Of a stretch of 64,000 nt of DNA, positions 22,774-30,974 are shown in pieces; the stretch's first letter is position 1; the number at the start of each line of letters is the position of its first letter. The notes under the pieces were generated by a model, which saw only the letters and a program-made list of their open reading frames with translations, was not told where the DNA came from and did not search any database. Both the position numbers and the translations under genes were made by a program. Source of the DNA: CBDDFV01 sp965227335 (GTDB taxonomy: Bacteria; Planctomycetota; Phycisphaerae; Phycisphaerales; SM1A02); contig CBDDFV010000001.1 in assembly GCA_965227335.1 (NCBI GenBank), positions 186,001 through 250,000 on the forward strand, given 5' to 3'.

Positions 22774-24206
22774 GGCGTCGATCCCTGATCCCGCCGACGC
22801 TCCATCCGTCGTCCGAGCCACGCGGACGCGGCGAGGGCGCCGCACGCGACGACCACCGAGACGATGATCAAGGTCAGGGCGGCGGCGTCGGCCCCGGGGG
22901 AATGCGCGGCGGAGAAGATCGCGAGCGGGAGCGTACGCGTTTCACCCGGGATGTTGCCGGCCACGACGATCGTCGCGCCGAACTCGCCGAACGCGCGGGC
23001 CGCGGCGAGGAAGAGGCCGGCCGCGACGCCCGGGGCCGCGAGCGGGAGCGTGATCGTGCGCCACACTCGCCACGGCGAGGCGCCGAGCGTCGACGCGGCC
23101 TGCTCGAGGCGACGGTCGGCCTGTTCAAATCCGAGTCGAGCGGCCCGCACGAGGAGCGGGAAGCCCATGACGCCGCCCGCGAGCGCCGCCGCGAACCACG
23201 TGAAGGTGATTCCCGCGCCGAGGCGGGACAGACCGGCGAGCAGCAGGTAGCCGACGACGACCGGCGGCAGCACGAGCGGCAGGTGAACCATGGTTTCGAC
23301 GAGGATCTTCCCCGGGAAGCGACGCCGCGCGAGAAGCCACGCGATCAGCACGCCGGGGACTGCGAACATCGTGGTCGATGCGAGGGCGATCAGCAGCGAC
23401 AGGCGGAGCGGGGTCCAGATATCGACATCCGTCGCGACGGGCGGGGCGGGAGGTGCGGCGGCGCCGACGGCGAACTCGAAACCATGCGCCCGCGCGACGT
23501 CGCCGCCCGCGTTGCTCGTGACGAACACGATGAAGTCGTTCGCGATATTCGGCGCGGTGGCGATCGGTGCGATCTGGTAGCGGATGGGCTGATGGGCGTC
23601 GGGCGGGAGGGTCGCGGCGACGGCGACGCCGGGGAGTCGGGCGTCGGTGGCGTAGACGATCCCGTACGCCGCGGCGCCGGTCGCGACTGCGTGGACGACC
23701 GCACGGGCGTCGAGTGTGCGGACGACCGCGTGCGCGGGCGGATCGGCGTCGAGGGCGTTGAGGGCTTCGAGCGCGCGTTGTCCGACGGGGGCGACGTCGG
23801 GATCGGCGATCATGAGTCGGGCGTCGGCGCGGAGCGCGGCGAGGATGGCGTCGAGTGTTCGAGTCGGCTGGTCCGCGGCGTGGATGACGACGAGTCGGTT
23901 GGTCCAGAGGTCGACGACGGCGGCGTGGTTGATGCGTCCGGCGTCGACGGCGGCGGTCATCCAGGCGGGATCGGCGGTGAGGAAGACATCGACGGGCGCG
24001 CCGGCGGCGATCTGGCGGGCGAGGGCGCCGGACGATGCGGCGTTGACGCTGACATCGACGTCGGGTCGGGTCGCTTCGAACGCGCGGGCGAGGGCGTCGG
24101 CGGCGTCCACCGCGCTGGCGGCGGCGGACAGCCGCACCGTCTGATCGGCCTGAGCGACGGACGCGAGGGCGGCGGCGAGGACAAGGATGCGGACGGGCGC
24201 AGGCAC
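22770..24206 (-). CDS. ModA-ModB fusion: molybdate-binding protein joined to the permease
   Basis: A 478-residue single frame covering two transporter parts. Residues 1-20 form a signal peptide. About 21-245 are a ModA-type binding protein: VNAASSGALARQIAAGAPVD, FLTADPAWM, AYGIVYATDA. About 263-478 are a ModB-type permease with five or six helices: LSLLIALASTTMFAVPGVL, HLPLVLPPVVVGYLLL, the EAA-like loop ASTLGASPWRVWRTITLPLA, and FGEFGATIVVAGNIPGETRT, which is diagnostic for ModB. Normally the two are separate genes. The fusion implies that the binding domain is tethered to the membrane by the first permease helix. The start is GTG at 24206 with no clear ribosome binding site. GTGA overlap couples it to modC. 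Confidence 0.92.
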   Translation of the reverse strand: MPAPVRILVLAAALASVAQADQTVRLSAAASAVDAADALARAFEATRPDVDVSVNAASSGALARQIAAGAPVDVFLTADPAWMTAAVDAGRINHAAVVDLWTNRLVVIHAADQPTRTLDAILAALRADARLMIADPDVAPVGQRALEALNALDADPPAHAVVRTLDARAVVHAVATGAAAYGIVYATDARLPGVAVAATLPPDAHQPIRYQIAPIATAPNIANDFIVFVTSNAGGDVARAHGFEFAVGAAAPPAPPVATDVDIWTPLRLSLLIALASTTMFAVPGVLIAWLLARRRFPGKILVETMVHLPLVLPPVVVGYLLLAGLSRLGAGITFTWFAAALAGGVMGFPLLVRAARLGFEQADRRLEQAASTLGASPWRVWRTITLPLAAPGVAAGLFLAAARAFGEFGATIVVAGNIPGETRTLPLAIFSAAHSPGADAAALTLIIVSVVVACGALAASAWLGRRMERRRDQGSTP

Positions 24207-24235
24207 GCGATGATCGTAGCGGAGGGGGCGGGGGA

Positions 24236-24277
24236 ATGAGAAAACGCGCGTCCGCCCGGGGAAGGGGCGACCGCGCG
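24236..24277 (-). terminator. terminator of the CHRD protein gene
   Basis: CGCGCG (24245-24250) plus CGCCC (24253-24257) pair with GGGCG (24265-24269) plus CGCGCG (24272-24277), with a 2x2 internal mismatch. On the minus strand the stem is followed by TTTTCTCATTC. It lies 47 bases behind the CHRD gene stop. Confidence 0.7.
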
Positions 24278-24323
24278 CATGAGGGAGATGAGCGCCGCGT
24301 GCGCGCTCGTCGGGGGGGTCGGG

Positions 24324-25613
24324 TTACGGGCAGGGGCCCCAGGCGCCGAGCAGCACGGCGAGGTCGGACGATCCGACGTTCTCATCGCCGTCGACATCGG
24401 CGGACGAGCACGGCTGCGGTCCCCAGGCGGACAGCAACGCCGCGAGATCGGCGAAGTTCACCACGCCGTCGAAGTTGACGTCGCCCGGGCACGCCGGCGG
24501 CAGCACGTCGCCTTCGACGAAGACCTGGCCTCGGATGTTGCCGCCCGGGAACATGGCCGAGTGGACGTTGATGTAGGTGAGACCGGAGACGATGTCGTCC
24601 TGCTGGGCTTCGGCGAAGTTGAACGTGCCGCGGATCGGCGTGCCGACGCCGATGTTGTGGAGCACGCCCGCGTTGGCGCCGGCGGGGGCCATGCCGTGGA
24701 TATGGGCGGCGGTCTGGGCGCCGGAGAGGTTGGCGTGGCGCAGGTAGTAGGAGAGGTTGTTCGAGTCGTAGTTGACCGCGATCAGCGCCGCGCCGGCCGC
24801 GTCGGGATCGGTGACGGCCGGGACTTCCTGTTGCGAATCGAGCGGCGCCGCCATGCGGGTGATTTGTCCGCGGATCTCGCCGCCGGGGAACGCGGTGGAG
24901 TGGATGTTGACGTAGGTCTGCCCGTTGAGGATCGCGTTCTCCACGTTCTCGGGGTAGTTCCAGACGCCGGTCTTGACGTTCCCCACGCCAAGGCTGAAGA
25001 GGACGCCGGCGTTGGCGCCGTGCATCGCGGCGCCGTGGATGTGGGCGGCGGTTTCGGTTCCGGCGAAGGGCTGATCGATCTGGATGTGGTAGGTCAGCGT
25101 GTTGGCGACGGTGTCGATGTCGTACGCGCCCCACGCGGTGTTCGCGCTGCCGGACGCGGGGACTTCCTGCGGGCCGTCGATGGGCGAGATCATGTCGACG
25201 ATCTGTCCGCGGATCTCGCCGCCGGGAAAGGCGCCGGAGTGGATGTTGACGTACATCTTGCCGGCGAGGATGTCGGCCTCGTCCGCTTCGGCGTAGGTCC
25301 ACACGCCGACCTTCGGGTTGCCGAGGCCGAGGTTGTGCTTGACGCCGGCGTTGGCGCCGATGTCGGCGGGGCCGTGGATGTGGGCGACGGTCTCCGGGGC
25401 GGAGAGGCCGGTGAAGGCGATGTGGTACTGGACGGTGTTGGCGGACGTGTTGACGACGAAGCGTCCGACGCCGAACCCGTCGGAGCCGGTCGGCGGATTG
25501 ACCTGCCCGCCCCGAATGTCGCAGACCATGGTGTTGATCGGATTGGCGACGGCGACGGCGGACGACGCGGCGAGCACGCCGGTCGCGAGTGCGATGCGAT
25601 TCGTATTCCTCAT
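24324..25613 (-). CDS. secreted protein with three CHRD domains and a dockerin-like tail
   Basis: A 429-residue exported protein: signal peptide ending near AVAVANP, three CHRD domains of about 115 residues each (each with a TxAHIHG-like motif, GxNAGVxxxxGxG and FPGGxIRGQ), then a C-terminal dockerin-like region with two calcium-type loops, CPGDVNFDGVVNFADLAALL and SADVDGDENVGSSDLAVLL. CHRD domains were defined in chordin and occur in many bacterial secreted proteins; their function there is unclear. Start ATG at 25613 is supported by GGAGGAG seven bases upstream. The tail has the same style as those of the proteins at 6786 and 60900. Monocistronic, with its own terminator. Confidence 0.92.
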   Translation of the reverse strand: MRNTNRIALATGVLAASSAVAVANPINTMVCDIRGGQVNPPTGSDGFGVGRFVVNTSANTVQYHIAFTGLSAPETVAHIHGPADIGANAGVKHNLGLGNPKVGVWTYAEADEADILAGKMYVNIHSGAFPGGEIRGQIVDMISPIDGPQEVPASGSANTAWGAYDIDTVANTLTYHIQIDQPFAGTETAAHIHGAAMHGANAGVLFSLGVGNVKTGVWNYPENVENAILNGQTYVNIHSTAFPGGEIRGQITRMAAPLDSQQEVPAVTDPDAAGAALIAVNYDSNNLSYYLRHANLSGAQTAAHIHGMAPAGANAGVLHNIGVGTPIRGTFNFAEAQQDDIVSGLTYINVHSAMFPGGNIRGQVFVEGDVLPPACPGDVNFDGVVNFADLAALLSAWGPQPCSSADVDGDENVGSSDLAVLLGAWGPCP

Positions 25614-25762
25614 GATGATGCTCCTCCGACTCCCCTCATTCTGACGGCGGGCCCGATGCGACGACAATCGTCGCGACGGCGCGGGCGCGCTCCCCCTTCT
25701 CTATGTCATACGAAGTTCGTCCGCTTGCAGTTTTTGCCGGCGGGACGCGGGGTGCGGCCTCT

Positions 25763-27187
25763 TCAGGCGGGGGCGGCGGTGCGGGCGCGTCGTTGGTCCA
25801 GTGCCTGCAGCACGTTGTGAAGCACGGCGGTCTTGTCGAGCGATTCGGCGAATTCCGCCTCGGGGTCCGATTCGGCCACCACGCCGCCGCCGGCGCTGTA
25901 GTCGAGGCGTCCGTCGAGGTGCTCCCACGTGTTCGACGCCCGGACCCCGTCGAGCTGAAGGGTGCGGATGGCGACATTGAGGGCGATTTCGCCGTCGGCC
26001 CCGAGCCAGCCGATCGCGCCGCAGTACACGCCGCGCCGAACGGGTTCGAGTTCATCGATGATCTGCATGGCGCGGATCTTCGGCGCGCCGGTGACGGAGC
26101 CGGGGGGGAACGTCGCTCGCAGCAGGTCGGCCGCGCCGACGTCGGTGGGCAGGACGCCTTCGATCGCGCCGACGGTGTGGTGGACGGTGGGATGGGTTTC
26201 GATGGCGCGTGGTTCGGTGACGCGAACGGAGCCGATGGTGCAGATGCGTCCGAGGTCGTTGCGCATGAGGTCGATGATCATGGCGAGTTCCGCGGCGTCC
26301 TTGCCGGAGGCGAGGAGGTCCGCGGGGTCGGCGTGGGCGGGCCGGGTGCCCTTGATCGGACGGGTGGCGACACGCCGCGACGCCGCGTCGACCTGGAGGA
26401 AAAGCTCGGGGCTCAGTGAGAGCAGCGTGCGTCCGGCGGGAAGTTCGAGATAAGCGCCGTACCAGGGTCGGCTGACGTCGAACGCGGCGGCGGCGAGGTC
26501 GCGGGTGGACCCGGAGAACGGCGCCGTGAAGCGTTGCGTGATGTTCGCCTGGAAGATGTCGCCGGCGAGGATGTACTCGACGGTGCGGCCGACGGCGGCG
26601 CGATGGGCGTCCGGCGACGAAGCGGACCGCAGCCCGCCGACCATCGGCGGGGGGCGGTCAATGGCGCGGCGGGCGGCGCGTGACGTCAGGAAGCGGTCGG
26701 CCGGCGCGCCGAAGGGGCGCCACGACTTCGTCGCGTGATCGAAGCGCCAGCCGTCGGGCGCCCATGCGAGCGAGATCACCGGAGCGGCGCGATCGTCGGC
26801 GGCGCGGGGGACGTCGCGCGGTCGTTGCGCGGCGGGTTCGATGCAGCGGCCGAGGTCGTAGCTCACAGCCGCGAACCAGCCGCCGGCGTCGGGGGCGCCG
26901 GTCAGGAGCTCATCGAGCGTGTGGAGCGGGTGATGTGCGCGGCGTGTTTCGGGCAGCGCATCGGCGCGTTCGTCGAGCCGTTGGAGGTCGACGGCGCCGT
27001 CGGCGTGGATGGCGGCGAAGGCGGCGGGTTCGGCGAGGAGCGACCAGCGGGCGTGGGCGGGTTCGTGTCGACCGGAGTGCAGGAGGGCGACGGGCCGGTC
27101 GGCGGGCCATCGGCGCAGGGCGTCCAGGGGGTCGACGGGGAAGTCGTCGCCCGCGACGCCGCGCGTGATGGCCGGGTCGTCGTCCAT
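25763..27187 (-). CDS. pabB: aminodeoxychorismate synthase component I
   Basis: A 474-residue chorismate-binding enzyme. The C-terminal catalytic domain shows YILAGDIFQANITQRF, SLSPELFLQ, the PabB-type TRPIKGTRP (catalytic Lys), IDLMRNDLGRI, TFPPGSVTGAPKIRAM and YSAGGGVVAESDPEAEF. PIKGT separates PabB from anthranilate synthase TrpE (PIAGT). It makes 4-amino-4-deoxychorismate for folate with a PabA amidotransferase not seen here. The N-terminal third is divergent, as is usual. No downstream pabC-like gene is attached. The start ATG at 27187 leaves 193 bp to the divergent ppdK. Confidence 0.93.
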   Translation of the reverse strand: MDDDPAITRGVAGDDFPVDPLDALRRWPADRPVALLHSGRHEPAHARWSLLAEPAAFAAIHADGAVDLQRLDERADALPETRRAHHPLHTLDELLTGAPDAGGWFAAVSYDLGRCIEPAAQRPRDVPRAADDRAAPVISLAWAPDGWRFDHATKSWRPFGAPADRFLTSRAARRAIDRPPPMVGGLRSASSPDAHRAAVGRTVEYILAGDIFQANITQRFTAPFSGSTRDLAAAAFDVSRPWYGAYLELPAGRTLLSLSPELFLQVDAASRRVATRPIKGTRPAHADPADLLASGKDAAELAMIIDLMRNDLGRICTIGSVRVTEPRAIETHPTVHHTVGAIEGVLPTDVGAADLLRATFPPGSVTGAPKIRAMQIIDELEPVRRGVYCGAIGWLGADGEIALNVAIRTLQLDGVRASNTWEHLDGRLDYSAGGGVVAESDPEAEFAESLDKTAVLHNVLQALDQRRARTAAPA

Positions 27188-27249
27188 GGGGGCGATGATA
27201 GGGCGGACGGGCGCCGGAGGCGGTTTCGCGCGAAAGCAGCGCGGGTGCG

Positions 27250-27278
27250 TTGGCCCGGATATTCAGCGGTGTTACACT
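27250..27278 (+). promoter_or_regulatory. possible sigma70-type promoter for ppdK
   Basis: TTGGCC (27250-27255) and TACACT (27273-27278) are separated by 17 bp, with four matches each to the -35 and -10 consensus. The leader to the ATG at 27381 would be roughly 95 bases. Confidence 0.33.
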
Positions 27279-27380
27279 GCCCGGTTCACGCTCGTCGCTC
27301 CGGGGCGGCGCTCCCCCTCGAATCTGAAGTCGCGGTCCGCCGGCGTGCGGGGCGATTTCCCAAGGATGATCAGCACAGCG

Positions 27381-30176
27381 ATGGCCAAGAAGCGAAGAAC
27401 GACCTCGACCCGCAAGAAGACCGCCGCCCGTTCCGCCCCGACGAAGAAGTCCGGGTCGCGTGCGGCGGGCGGCGCCACGACGGCGACGAAGAAGAAGCCG
27501 GCGAAGAAGACGAAGAAGAAGGCTGCCGCGCGAAGCCGTCGGGCGGCGGCGAAGGTCTATTACTTCGGCAAGAGCGTGGCGGAGGCGCGGGGTCTCTCGA
27601 AGGATCTCCTGGGCGGCAAGGGGGTCAACCTCGCCGAGATGTGCGCGATCGGCCTGCCGGTTCCGCCCGGGTTCACGATCACCACGGAGATGTGCGCGAA
27701 GTACCACGCGGCCGGCAAGCAGATGCCGAAGGGCCTGATGGCGGACGTGCGGTCGAACGTCGAGAAGCTGGAGGACGAGACGCGCAAGACGTTCGGTTCG
27801 TCATCGAACCCGCTGCTCGTCTCGGTGCGTTCCGGGGCCGCGGTGTCGATGCCGGGGATGATGGACACCGTGCTGAATCTCGGTCTGACCGACAAGGCGG
27901 TCGAGGGTCTGGCGGAGGCGACGGGCAATCCTCGTTTCGCGTACGACGCCTACCGGCGGCTCATCAACATGTTCGGCGACGTGGTGATGGGGGTCGATCA
28001 TCACAAGTTCGAGGCGCAGTTCGAGCGGATCAAGAAGCAGTTCGGCGTGACGGAGGACACCGACGTTCCGACGGAGGGCATGGTCAAGCTGTGCCAGGCG
28101 TACAAGAAGGTCTACCGGGATTCGGTCGGCCATCCGTTCCCGCAGGATCCGGCGAAGCAGCTGGAGCTGGCGATCGAGGCGGTGTTCCGCAGCTGGGACA
28201 CGCCGCGTGCGATCCGGTACCGGCAGATCAACGAGATCACGGGTCTGCTCGGCACGGCGGTGAACGTGCAGACGATGGTGTTCGGCAACATGGGCGACGA
28301 CTCGGGGACGGGGGTTGCGTTCACGCGCGACCCGAGCACGGGGAAGAACGTCTTTTACGGCGAGTTTCTCGTGAATGCGCAGGGGGAGGACGTGGTGGCG
28401 GGCATCCGCACGCCGCGCCCGGTCGCCGAGATGCCGAAATGGAACCGGAAGGTGCACGGCCAGCTCCTGAAGATCAAGGACACGCTGGAGAAGCACTACG
28501 GCGACATGCAGGACATCGAGTTCACGATCGAGAAGGGTCGGCTCTTCATGCTGCAGACGCGGACGGGCAAGCGCACCGGGGCGGCGGCGGTGAAGATCGC
28601 GGTCGACATGGTGAAGGAGAAGCGGATCACGCAGAAGGAGGCGTTGCTCCGCGTGCCGGCGGAGGATCTGACGCAGCTTCTGCTTCCGAGCTTTTCTCCG
28701 GCGGACAAGAAGGGGGCGAAGGTGCTGGCCAAGGGTCTGCCCGCGTCGCCCGGGGCCGCGACGGGGATGCTTGCGTTCACCGCGGAGGAGGCGGTCGAAC
28801 GCACGTTGCAGGGCGAGGCGGTCCTGCTGGTGCGAAAGGAGACTTCGCCGGAGGACGTCGACGGCATGCACCACGCGGTGGGCATTCTCACGTCGACGGG
28901 CGGCATGACGTCGCACGCGGCGGTCGTCGCCCGCGGCTGGGGCAAGTGCTGCGTGGCCGGGGCGGGGGCGCTCCACATCGATCCCAAGAAGCGACGGGTC
29001 GCGATCGACGGCAAGTCGTTCGGGCCGAAGGACGTCTTCTCGATCGACGGTTCGACGGGGGAGGTCATGGCGGGTGAGGTGAAGCGTTCGACGCCGAAGC
29101 TCTCCGGCGACTTCTCGCAGATCATGACGTGGGCGGACAAGCATCGCACGATGGGCGTGCGCACGAACGCGGACGCCCCCGCCGACGCCAAGCGGGCCCG
29201 CGAGTTCGGGGCCGAAGGCATCGGCCTCACGCGGACCGAGCACATGTTCTTTGAGGGCGACCGCATCAAGGCGATGCGGAAGATGATCCTCGCGGAGACC
29301 GAACGCGACCGCCGGGCCGCGCTCAAGACCCTGCTGCCCTACCAGCGCAAGGATTTCCAGGGCATCTTCACCGCGATGAAGGGACTGCCGGTCACGGTGC
29401 GTCTGCTCGACCCGCCGCTGCACGAATTTCTGCCGCACGAGAAGTCGCAGCAGCAGGAGCTGGCCAGGGAGATGGGCGTCCCGCTGAAGAAGGTCCAGCA
29501 GCGGGTGTCGATGCTGCATGAACTGAACCCGATGCTCGGCCACCGCGGCTGCCGGCTCGCGATCACCTATCCCGAGATCCTCGAGATGCAGGTGACCGCG
29601 ATCGTCGAGGCGATGATCGCGTGCAAGAAGAAGAAGATCGACGCGAAGCCGGAGATCATGATCCCGCTCGTCGGCGCCCGCACGGAACTGCACCTGCTCC
29701 GACGCAAGGTCGAAGAGACGATCGCGACGGTGAAGAAGGACGCGAAGTACACGGGCAAGCTCGACATTCCGATCGGCACGATGATCGAGATTCCCCGGGC
29801 CGCGCTCACGGCGAACGAGATCGCCGAGGACGCGGACTTCTTCTCCTTCGGCACCAACGACCTCACCCAGCTCACCTTCGGCTACAGCCGCGACGACGTG
29901 AACGGCTTCCTGCCCGACTACATCGGCCAGGAGATCCTCGAGAAGGACCCGTTCCAGTCGCTCGACAAGACCGGCGTCGGCCAGCTGGTCGAGGTGGCGT
30001 GCGAGCGGGGCCGCAAGGTGCGCAGGAACATCAAGCTCGGCATCTGCGGCGAACACGGCGGCGACCCGTCGTCGATCCACTTCTGCCAGAAGGTCGGACT
30101 CGACTACGTCAGCTGCTCCCCGTTCCGCGTGCCGATCGCGCGGCTCGTGGCGGCCCAGGCGGCGCTCACGAAGTGA
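27381..30176 (+). CDS. ppdK: pyruvate, phosphate dikinase with a histone-H1-like N-terminal tail
   Basis: A 931-residue PPDK interconverting pyruvate + ATP + Pi and PEP + AMP + PPi. After the tail, KSLLGGKGVNLAEM-like residues, VPPGFTITTE and MPGMMDTVLNLG mark the ATP-grasp domain. GGMTSHAAVVARGWGKCC holds the swivelling phospho-His (His512). The C-terminal PEP-binding barrel shows GLTRTEHMFF, RLLDPPLHEFLP, FGTNDLTQLTFGYSRDD and the catalytic Cys in GICGEHGGDP. The first 58 residues are an extra Lys/Ala-rich tail: 23 are Lys or Arg and none acidic (for example KKPAKKTKKKAAARSRR). Start: ATG 27381 (MAKKRR) is preferred; ATG 27366 would add five residues. No close Shine-Dalgarno for either. It is followed by the 114-bp hairpin array. 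Confidence 0.96.
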   Translation: MAKKRRTTSTRKKTAARSAPTKKSGSRAAGGATTATKKKPAKKTKKKAAARSRRAAAKVYYFGKSVAEARGLSKDLLGGKGVNLAEMCAIGLPVPPGFTITTEMCAKYHAAGKQMPKGLMADVRSNVEKLEDETRKTFGSSSNPLLVSVRSGAAVSMPGMMDTVLNLGLTDKAVEGLAEATGNPRFAYDAYRRLINMFGDVVMGVDHHKFEAQFERIKKQFGVTEDTDVPTEGMVKLCQAYKKVYRDSVGHPFPQDPAKQLELAIEAVFRSWDTPRAIRYRQINEITGLLGTAVNVQTMVFGNMGDDSGTGVAFTRDPSTGKNVFYGEFLVNAQGEDVVAGIRTPRPVAEMPKWNRKVHGQLLKIKDTLEKHYGDMQDIEFTIEKGRLFMLQTRTGKRTGAAAVKIAVDMVKEKRITQKEALLRVPAEDLTQLLLPSFSPADKKGAKVLAKGLPASPGAATGMLAFTAEEAVERTLQGEAVLLVRKETSPEDVDGMHHAVGILTSTGGMTSHAAVVARGWGKCCVAGAGALHIDPKKRRVAIDGKSFGPKDVFSIDGSTGEVMAGEVKRSTPKLSGDFSQIMTWADKHRTMGVRTNADAPADAKRAREFGAEGIGLTRTEHMFFEGDRIKAMRKMILAETERDRRAALKTLLPYQRKDFQGIFTAMKGLPVTVRLLDPPLHEFLPHEKSQQQELAREMGVPLKKVQQRVSMLHELNPMLGHRGCRLAITYPEILEMQVTAIVEAMIACKKKKIDAKPEIMIPLVGARTELHLLRRKVEETIATVKKDAKYTGKLDIPIGTMIEIPRAALTANEIAEDADFFSFGTNDLTQLTFGYSRDDVNGFLPDYIGQEILEKDPFQSLDKTGVGQLVEVACERGRKVRRNIKLGICGEHGGDPSSIHFCQKVGLDYVSCSPFRVPIARLVAAQAALTK

Positions 30177-30192
30177 GCGACGCCATAGCCCC

Positions 30193-30876
30193 GGGCTCCG
30201 CCCGGGGTCAACCCCCCACTCTCCGGTGTCCACAGCGACACGAGGGGCGGGCGAGTTGAACCCATCACGCCCTTCGGCTCCGGTCGGAGGGCGTGTTTGT
30301 TTGGTCGGGCTCCGCCCGGGGTCAACCCCCGACTTTCCGGTGTCGACCGCGACACCGGGGACGGGCGAGTTGAACCCATCACGCCCTTCGGCTCCGGACG
30401 GAGGGCGTGTTTGTATGGTCGGGCTCCGCCCGGGGTCAACCCCCGACTTTCCGGTGTCGACCGCGACACGAGGGGCGGGCGAGTTGAACCCATCACGCCC
30501 TTCGGCTCCGGTCGGAGGGCGTGTTTGTTTGGTCGGGCTCCGCCGGGGGTCAACCCCCCACTCTCCGGTGTCCACAGCGACACGAGGGGCGGGCGAGTTG
30601 AACCCATCACGCCCTTCGGCTCCGGTCGGAGGGCGTGTTTGTTTGGTCGGGCTCCGCCCGGGGTCAACCCCCGACTTTCCGGTGTCGACCGCGACACCGG
30701 GGACGGGCGAGTTGAACCCATCACGCCCTTCGGCTCCGGTCGGAGGGCGTGTTTGTTTGGTCGGGCTCCGCCGGGGGTCAACCCCCGACTTTCCGGTGTC
30801 GACCGCGACACGAGGGGCGGGCGAGTTGAACCCATCACGCCCTTCGGCTCCGGACGGAGGGCGTGTTTGTATGACA
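30193..30876. repeat. tandem array of six 114-bp units rich in hairpins
   Basis: The motif GGGCTCCGC recurs at 30193, 30307, 30421, 30535, 30649 and 30763, exactly 114 bp apart. Each unit holds three inverted repeats: a GGGC-TCC-GCCC stem, a GTGTCG/CGACAC stem (in units 2 and 5 extended to the perfect CCGGTGTCG-ACCG-CGACACCGG), and ACGCCCT...AGGGCGT followed by GTTTGTTTGG. The third looks like an intrinsic terminator on the plus strand (first at 30267-30306). Variants repeat in the order A-B-C-A-B-C, so a 342-bp triplet was duplicated. The array starts 17 bases after the ppdK stop. Confidence 0.95.
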
Positions 30877-30923
30877 GGCGGACGTCGTGGAGACGGTGAT
30901 CGGTGCGGGTGGGTGAGGGTTGA

Positions 30924-30942
30924 CCCCCGGCGGAGCCGGGGG
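30924..30942. repeat. GC palindrome CCCCCGGC-GGA-GCCGGGGG, copy 1
   Basis: Perfect 8-bp arms around GGA, preceded by GGTTGA. It is the reverse complement of the palindrome plus TCAACC that starts each 114-bp unit, so it is an inverted solitary copy. It lies 33 bases before the amidohydrolase start. Confidence 0.75.
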
Positions 30943-30974
30943 CTGGGGTAGGATGACGCACGAAGGAGTTCCTC

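Larger units (their letters stand above)
30177..30974. other. long intergenic region holding the 114-bp array
   Basis: These 798 bases contain no gene that I accept. They hold the six-copy 114-bp array (30193-30876), an inverted copy of its GC palindrome at 30924-30942, and the AAGGAG ribosome binding site (30962-30967) of the following amidohydrolase. Open frames across the array exist in several frames only because the unit length is divisible by three. Confidence 0.8.

Noticed and set aside
30193..30876. The array as a CRISPR
   Set aside because: Units are 114 bp, directly adjacent, with no unique spacers and no cas genes nearby.
30226..30951. Open frames through the 114-bp array in several frames, giving 38-residue repeats
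   Set aside because: Unit length is a multiple of three, so any stop-free frame stays open. Frames on both strands are open at once and none has a signal peptide or good ribosome binding site.
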